DNA of 10,507 bases from JBOHNM01 sp050730675 (GTDB lineage Bacteria; Planctomycetota; Phycisphaerae; Phycisphaerales; UBA1924). The translations under genes and the position numbers were made by a program. Shown in pieces: positions 6,076 to 10,507 of this stretch (position 1 is its first letter; every line of letters starts with the position of its first letter). Location: NCBI GenBank assembly GCA_050730675.1, contig JBOHNM010000145.1:1-10507 (forward strand), given 5' to 3'. Under the pieces are notes generated by a model that made no database searches, had not been told where the DNA came from, and worked only from the letters and a program-made list of their open reading frames with translations.

Positions 6076-7035
6076 ATGCCGCGTTCTTCCGTCAAGCGTC
6101 CCAAACCCGGCAATGCCAAGCTCCGCGGCACCTCTCGCCGCGCCAGTGCCGCACTTCCCACACTCCCCGCCCGTACCCCCACCGGTCACAAGGGCACCTT
6201 CGGCACCGTCTGCATCCTCGGCGGCAACTGCGCCGGAGCCACACGCATGGTCGGCGCACCCGCACTCTCCGCCCTTGCCGCCCTCCGCTCCGGCTGCGGC
6301 CTCGCCAAGGTCTTCGCACCGGCTCCGATCTGTGCCGACATCCTGACCATCGTCCCCTCCGCCACCGGCCACGCCATCGGCACCGACCTCACCGGGGAGA
6401 CGACCGTTACCGAGGCCCACGCCGCCGCCGAGCAGGCCCTCCGCGTTGCCACCGTCATTGCCATCGGCCCCGGTCTCGGCCGCGGCCCCGGCCCCGCCGC
6501 CGCACTCTCGCGTCTGCTTGATCAAACAGAATTGCCGCTGGTCATCGACGCCGACGCCCTGGCCATCCTCGCAGCCTTCCACGATCCGACCCAATCTCTC
6601 CGCGCCACCGCCGTCCTCACGCCCCACCCCGGCGAGTTCCGCCGTCTCGCCGAGTCCCTCGACCTCGACACCGACCCGATCGACCCCGCCAAACGTCCCG
6701 CCGCCGCCCGCGCACTGGCCGCCAAGCTCAACTGCGTGGTCGTCCTCAAAGGCGCCGGCACCATCATCGCCGACCGCGATAGCGCATTCACCAACACCAC
6801 CGGCAACGCCGCTCTCGCCACGGGCGGCACCGGCGATGTCCTCACCGGCCTCATCGCCGGCCTGGTCGCCCAATCCCCCGCCGCAGACCTCCTCGACACC
6901 GCGCGCCTCGCCGTCCACATCCACGGCCTCGCCGCCGACCTGTGGGTGAAGCGTCACGGCGCAGCCTCCGGCCTCCTCGCCGCCGAACTCGCCGACCTCA
7001 TCCCCGCCGCCATGCAATCCCTCCGCCGCAAATGA
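6076..7035 (+). CDS. nnrD: ADP-dependent (S)-NAD(P)H-hydrate dehydratase
   Basis: A cytoplasmic repair enzyme that dehydrates damaged NAD(P)H hydrates back to NAD(P)H, using ADP (EC 4.2.1.136 in characterised members). The 319-aa protein has the ribokinase-like fold motifs of the family: KGTFGTVCILGG (39-50), IGPGLG (130-135), VIDADAL (156-162), LTPHPGEFRRL (181-191), VVLKGAG (222-228), and the anion-hole/catalytic segment NTTGNAALATGGTGDVLTG with Asp254 (240-258). GAASGLLAAELADLIP (295-310) is the typical end. Residues 1-35 are a basic, low-complexity extension before the domain. The epimerase partner domain (NnrE/YjeF_N), often fused N-terminally, is absent. The start lies 3 bp after the preceding stop, with GGAG in the end of the upstream gene serving as ribosome binding site; the stop overlaps the kdsC start. 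Its presence in an envelope operon appears to be a packing association rather than a pathway link. Confidence 0.93.
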   Translation: MPRSSVKRPKPGNAKLRGTSRRASAALPTLPARTPTGHKGTFGTVCILGGNCAGATRMVGAPALSALAALRSGCGLAKVFAPAPICADILTIVPSATGHAIGTDLTGETTVTEAHAAAEQALRVATVIAIGPGLGRGPGPAAALSRLLDQTELPLVIDADALAILAAFHDPTQSLRATAVLTPHPGEFRRLAESLDLDTDPIDPAKRPAAARALAAKLNCVVVLKGAGTIIADRDSAFTNTTGNAALATGGTGDVLTGLIAGLVAQSPAADLLDTARLAVHIHGLAADLWVKRHGAASGLLAAELADLIPAAMQSLRRK

Positions 7036-7565
7036 CCCCCCCCAATCCCCCCACCATCCAGCTCCTCGTCCTCGATGTTGACGGTGTCCTCACCGACGGC
7101 GGCATCTACGTTGACGCCCACGGCGTCGAACTCAAGCGCTACCACGTCATGGACGGCTTCGCCCTGCGCCTGTGGGAGCGCATGGGCCTCCGCGCCGCCG
7201 TCATCACTGGGCGCACCGGCCAGAGCATCCTCCACCGCATGGCCGACCTGCGTGTCGCCGAGGTCATCCAGGGCTCCCAGGACAAATCCGCCGCCCTCGA
7301 CGAAGTCGCCTCCCGCACCGGCATCGCCCCCGCGGCCATGGCCTTCCTCGGCGACGATTGGCCTGATCTCCCCGCCCTCCGGCGCGTCGGATACCCCATG
7401 GCCGTCGCCAACGCCGCGCCCCAGGTCAAAGCCGCGGCCAAATACATCACCCCGCGTCCCGGTGGCTCGGGCGCGGTCCGCGACGCCGTCGAGCATCTTT
7501 TGACCTCCATGAACCTGCTCGACGCCGCCCTGCATCTCTACGATCCCGCCTATGGCCAAGGGTGA
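7032..7565 (+). CDS. kdsC: KdsC-type HAD phosphatase (3-deoxy-D-manno-octulosonate 8-phosphate phosphatase)
   Basis: Removes phosphate from Kdo-8-phosphate to give Kdo, the inner-core sugar of lipopolysaccharide; it acts in the cytoplasm, and known members are tetramers. The length of 177 aa fits the cap-less KdsC subfamily. HAD motifs: DVDGVLTDG with Asp15 and Asp17 (15-23), ITGR with Thr59 (58-61), Lys85 in SQDKS, and LGDDWPDLPALRRVG with Asp108, Asp109 and Asp112 (106-120). The final segment ITPRPGGSGAVRDAVEHLL is typical of KdsC. The ATG overlaps the nnrD stop as ATGA, so translation is probably coupled. The next gene starts inside this one and resembles LptC, matching the kdsC-lptC order known from many Gram-negative bacteria. 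The related N-acylneuraminate cytidylyltransferase-associated phosphatases share the fold, so exact sugar specificity is not fully proven by sequence. Confidence 0.9.
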   Translation: MTPPNPPTIQLLVLDVDGVLTDGGIYVDAHGVELKRYHVMDGFALRLWERMGLRAAVITGRTGQSILHRMADLRVAEVIQGSQDKSAALDEVASRTGIAPAAMAFLGDDWPDLPALRRVGYPMAVANAAPQVKAAAKYITPRPGGSGAVRDAVEHLLTSMNLLDAALHLYDPAYGQG

Positions 7566-10507
7566 GCCCGTCGGGCGACACACACGACGCACCGGACTCA
7601 TCGTCGCCTCCAGCGCGTTCCTTCTCGGCGCGGGCGTCGTCGGGTTCTTCATCGCTACCAGCAAGTCTCGCCCGGCAGACGTACCAAAGCCCGTCATCTC
7701 TGACGTCCCGGCGATGACGCAACCCCCCACCGCTCTCCCTCCGGTGGACCTGGGCACCTCGCAACCCGGCGGTCCTTCCATCGTCGAAGTCCGCGGCCCG
7801 ACCATCCAGTTCATCGACAAGCAGGACCCCGCCCGCGTCGCCGGCCAGCTCCAGTGGGAATCCCTCGATCCCCTCGATAACGGCCGCTCGGCCATCACCA
7901 AACCTGTGGGCTATTACTACCTGCGCAACGGCGCGGTCGTGCAGATCAAGGCCGCCAAGGGCCGCATCTACACCCCCGCCCGCAGCAAGCAGCCCGAGTC
8001 CGGCACCTTTGACGGGGGCGTCGTCTTCTCCCTCTTCGAGCCCGACGCCGCCGGCAAGCTCGATGTCGCCAAGGACAAGCCGACTCTCCGCGCCGAGACC
8101 CGCTCGCTCGATTTCGACCTCGCCACCGGCGACGTCTCCAGCCCCGATCCCTTCACCATCACCTCCGACCTCGTCGAGGCCAAGGGCAAAGGCTTCCAGG
8201 TCCTCTACAACCAGGTCTCCGAAGCAATCAATCTTCTGCAGATCAACGAGCAGGCCGCGGTCACGATCCACCCCGAGGCCGCACGCCGCAAGCACACCGC
8301 GCTGAAGCCCGACAAGCCGGCCGCGACCGCTCCGAGCGACGAGCCCGCTCCGCTCCAGCGCGTCGCCATGTACCGCGCCCTCTTCAGCACCTCCGTCAAG
8401 ATCACCCAGGCCCAGCGCACCATCACCGGCGACGAGATGGAAGTATTCCTGCGTCTGGTCAACAACCAGCTCCCCGCCCGCGCCTTCGGCGAGCGCGGCG
8501 ATGGCACGACCACCACAACACCAGCCGCAACAAACACACGCCCCGACCAGCAGCTCCTCACCGCCGATCAGCCCATCACCCTCACCTGGGTCGGCAAGCT
8601 CACCGTCCGCCCGCTTGAAACCGCTCCGCGCGAACTCGAGGCCGACCACCTCCTCGCCCGCATCACCGGCAGCCAGACGGGCCCCGCTCGCGCCGCCGAC
8701 GATTCCCTCCGCGCCTCGGCCCTTGCCACCACCTTCCAGATCGGCGCCACCACCCGCGACCTGGTCGTCTCCGGCAAGCCCGGCGCCCCCGCCCGCCTCG
8801 CCGCCGCCGGCCGCGGCACACTCACCACCCCGCAGCTCCGCCTCAACCTCGGCACAGGTCTGGGCACGCTCGACGGCCCCGGCGAGCTCGTCGGCGACCC
8901 CACCACCCGCGAACTCGCCGCCGGCCCCGTCCTCCCCGACCGCCGCGCCTCCTGGACCGACCGCGCCGAGATCCAGCTCTCCGCCGACAACGACGCCCTC
9001 ACCGGCCAACTCGAGGTCGCCACCTTCCTCGGCGGCGTCGTCGCCTCCAGCCGCGCAGGCGAAGTCCGTTCCGACCTCGCCCGCATCACCTTCTCTCCCG
9101 TCGCCGACAAAGCCTCCGCTACCGAACTCGCCGCCGTCAACCTCCGCGGCAACGTCCGTGCCCAGGCAGGCCACGGCGAGGCCGACGCCGCCCGCGGCAT
9201 CCTCTCCGCCGACGCCGTCGATGTCCGCTTCGAACCCACCGACGCCACCTCCGATCCCGTCCCGGTCGAACTGCTCGCCCAGGGCAACGTCAAGGCCTCG
9301 CGCCAGGACCAAGCCCTCTCCGCCGCCATCTTGAGCGCCGCCCTCGGACGTGACTCGCACGGCGATGTCCAGCTCCGCACCGCCCAAGCCGAATCCAACG
9401 TCGTCTTCACCGGCGCCAAAGGCCTCAAGGCCACCACCAACCGCCTCGATGCCGACGCCGATGCGCAGACCGTTCTCCTCACCGGCGCGGGCACGCAGAT
9501 CACCCGAGATGCCAGCACCCTCGACGGCGAGCAGTTCCTCCTCCGCGGCAAGTCCCGCGAGTTGATGGGCGCCGGCCCCGGTACATTCACCCATGCCCGC
9601 GGCAATTCCAAACCCGCCGCCGGCTCGCCGCAGGCCGCCCTTCCCAACCAGGTCACCGCGGCGTGGCAGCACTCGCTCTACGTCAACGACCCCGACGGCC
9701 AGGCGATAGTCGAGGGGGGCGCGGTCGTGACTGCGGCGGGTGACCAGGAAACCAGCACGCTCAAGGCCGCGCAGGTCATCATCAACTTTACACCATTGCC
9801 GATCGCGGCCGAGGGATCAGCGAAGACCGAGCCCGCCCCAGAGCGCAAGTTCGTGTCCGCCGACGCCGTCGGCTCGCTCAATCCGAACGTCACCGGTGTC
9901 GCCGTCGTCGAGTCGCGCCGATACACCGATGCCGACGCCCTCCTCGCCCGCGACGACAAGAAACTCGAGCGTCTGCTCTACCTCGAGAGCGCCCGCATCA
10001 GCGCGAGCGAGGCCGATGGCATCATCTCCGTGCCGCAGACCGGCAAGCTCCTCGTCGCCGACAAGCGCCCCCCCACCCCTCAAGACCCCGCCGCCCCCAA
10101 GCCGACCAAGCCCGGAGCCGGAGACATGCAGCTCGCCGGTGCACACGGCACCAGCCTCTTCTCGTGGCAGGGCGACCTCATCCTGCGCCGCAATGCCGGC
10201 ACGATCGAGATGCACCGCAAGACCCGCCTCATCCACCAGCCCGAGGGCCAGGACACCCCCTTCCTCCTCGATGCCGACAACATGACGGCGTGGTTCTCGC
10301 AGAACGGCACCGCGGTCGCCGCTGCCCCCAACGCCCGCAATACCCAGCTCCTCAAGGCCACCGCCGAGGGCTCGGTCCTCGCCGAGTCCGCCGACCAGCG
10401 GCTCACCGCCGACCTCCTCAGCTTTGATGTCCCCACCAACACCATCGAGGCCGCGGCCACCGGTTCCAACAACGTCGTCCTCTCCGACAAGACTCGCCCC
10501 TCACCCC
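7552..10507 (+). CDS. Giant LptC/OstA-like membrane-anchored protein (3' end cut by window edge)
   Basis: Probably part of the lipopolysaccharide transport bridge. The frame is open without a stop from 7552 to the window end: 985 complete codons. Residues 1-14 are basic, and residues 15-36 form one membrane helix (GLIVASSAFLLGAGVVGFF core), giving an inner-membrane anchor with a periplasmic body, as in LptC. Residues about 80-235 look like LptC/YrbK: LRAETRSLDFDLATG, then PFTITSDLVEAKGKGFQV and a beta-strand end. A Thr/Pro/Ala linker lies near 316-332. More OstA-like beta-repeat stretches follow: about 610-683 (LKATTNRLDADADAQTVLLTG), 690-750 (around STLKAAQVIINF) and 930-980 (RLTADLLSFDVPTNTIEAAA). 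Ordinary LptC is about 190 aa, so this is at least five times longer. It overlaps kdsC by 14 bp and has no ribosome binding site of its own, suggesting coupling. It may combine LptC- and LptA-like roles; that is inference. Confidence 0.82.
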   Translation, partial: MAKGEPVGRHTRRTGLIVASSAFLLGAGVVGFFIATSKSRPADVPKPVISDVPAMTQPPTALPPVDLGTSQPGGPSIVEVRGPTIQFIDKQDPARVAGQLQWESLDPLDNGRSAITKPVGYYYLRNGAVVQIKAAKGRIYTPARSKQPESGTFDGGVVFSLFEPDAAGKLDVAKDKPTLRAETRSLDFDLATGDVSSPDPFTITSDLVEAKGKGFQVLYNQVSEAINLLQINEQAAVTIHPEAARRKHTALKPDKPAATAPSDEPAPLQRVAMYRALFSTSVKITQAQRTITGDEMEVFLRLVNNQLPARAFGERGDGTTTTTPAATNTRPDQQLLTADQPITLTWVGKLTVRPLETAPRELEADHLLARITGSQTGPARAADDSLRASALATTFQIGATTRDLVVSGKPGAPARLAAAGRGTLTTPQLRLNLGTGLGTLDGPGELVGDPTTRELAAGPVLPDRRASWTDRAEIQLSADNDALTGQLEVATFLGGVVASSRAGEVRSDLARITFSPVADKASATELAAVNLRGNVRAQAGHGEADAARGILSADAVDVRFEPTDATSDPVPVELLAQGNVKASRQDQALSAAILSAALGRDSHGDVQLRTAQAESNVVFTGAKGLKATTNRLDADADAQTVLLTGAGTQITRDASTLDGEQFLLRGKSRELMGAGPGTFTHARGNSKPAAGSPQAALPNQVTAAWQHSLYVNDPDGQAIVEGGAVVTAAGDQETSTLKAAQVIINFTPLPIAAEGSAKTEPAPERKFVSADAVGSLNPNVTGVAVVESRRYTDADALLARDDKKLERLLYLESARISASEADGIISVPQTGKLLVADKRPPTPQDPAAPKPTKPGAGDMQLAGAHGTSLFSWQGDLILRRNAGTIEMHRKTRLIHQPEGQDTPFLLDADNMTAWFSQNGTAVAAAPNARNTQLLKATAEGSVLAESADQRLTADLLSFDVPTNTIEAAATGSNNVVLSDKTRPSP

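Noticed and set aside
4489..7017. 842-codon open frame on the minus strand
   Set aside because: It lies opposite the transglutaminase and nnrD genes, both with strong domain motifs. Its translation is a Gly/Val/Glu-rich low-complexity string, as expected from the reverse of C-ending codons, and it has no family motif.
6954..7901. 315-codon minus-strand frame opposite kdsC
   Set aside because: It covers KdsC and the start of the LptC-like gene in antisense; the sense proteins have motifs and this one has none.
8498..8545. Stretch of ACA/CCA-rich codons as a possible frameshift or insertion scar
   Set aside because: The frame continues unbroken on both sides, and the residues (Thr/Pro/Ala/Asn) make a normal flexible linker between domains.
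7447..9672. 741-codon open frame on the minus strand
   Set aside because: It is antisense to the giant LptC-like gene. The product is Gly/Ala/Val/Glu-rich without recognisable domains, and its openness is explained by third-position C bias on the plus strand.

Overview
The window is GC-rich chromosomal DNA. It most likely comes from a Planctomycetota bacterium, possibly Phycisphaerae-like. This is inferred from three traits. A small secreted protein ends in a PEP-CTERM-like tail (VPAAP, hydrophobic stretch, RRRRR). Lgt carries a long periplasmic insertion. A Kdo phosphatase is followed by a very large LptC/OstA-like protein, which implies a Gram-negative type outer membrane. Codons strongly favour C in third position from about 4.5 kb onward, and this creates very long spurious antisense reading frames. 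I see no rRNA, tRNA, CRISPR array, transposase or integrase.

Left part (1-2274): a TetR-family repressor on the minus strand, missing only its last residues, is divergent from a class I SAM-dependent methyltransferase on the plus strand. The 208-bp gap between them holds a nested 37-bp palindrome that looks like the repressor's operator. The methyltransferase converges on a 201-aa secreted protein on the minus strand. That protein has a signal peptide, an Asp-rich calcium-loop-like segment and a C-terminal sorting-type tail.

Middle part (2275-4398, minus strand): a tatD-lgt pair is transcribed leftwards and closed by a convincing Rho-independent terminator at 2329-2359. TatD is a metal-dependent nuclease-family hydrolase. 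Lgt is the prolipoprotein diacylglyceryl transferase.

The tatD/transglutaminase gap (4399-4512) is a divergent promoter region. It contains two stem-loops that share the outer arms CACTGA/TCAGTG but differ inside, and both are framed by an 11-bp direct repeat. This looks like a dispersed palindromic repeat rather than a terminator.

Right part (4513 to the window end, plus strand): four tightly packed genes encode a secreted transglutaminase-like protein, ADP-dependent NAD(P)H-hydrate dehydratase (nnrD), a KdsC-type HAD phosphatase and a giant membrane-anchored LptC/OstA-like protein of at least 985 residues that runs off the window. Spacings are 3 bp, a 4-bp overlap and a 14-bp overlap, so this is almost certainly one operon. 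kdsC followed by an LptC-like gene points to lipopolysaccharide (Kdo) synthesis and export. The most unusual items are the giant LptC-like protein, the paired stem-loop repeat and the nested palindrome in the TetR control region.
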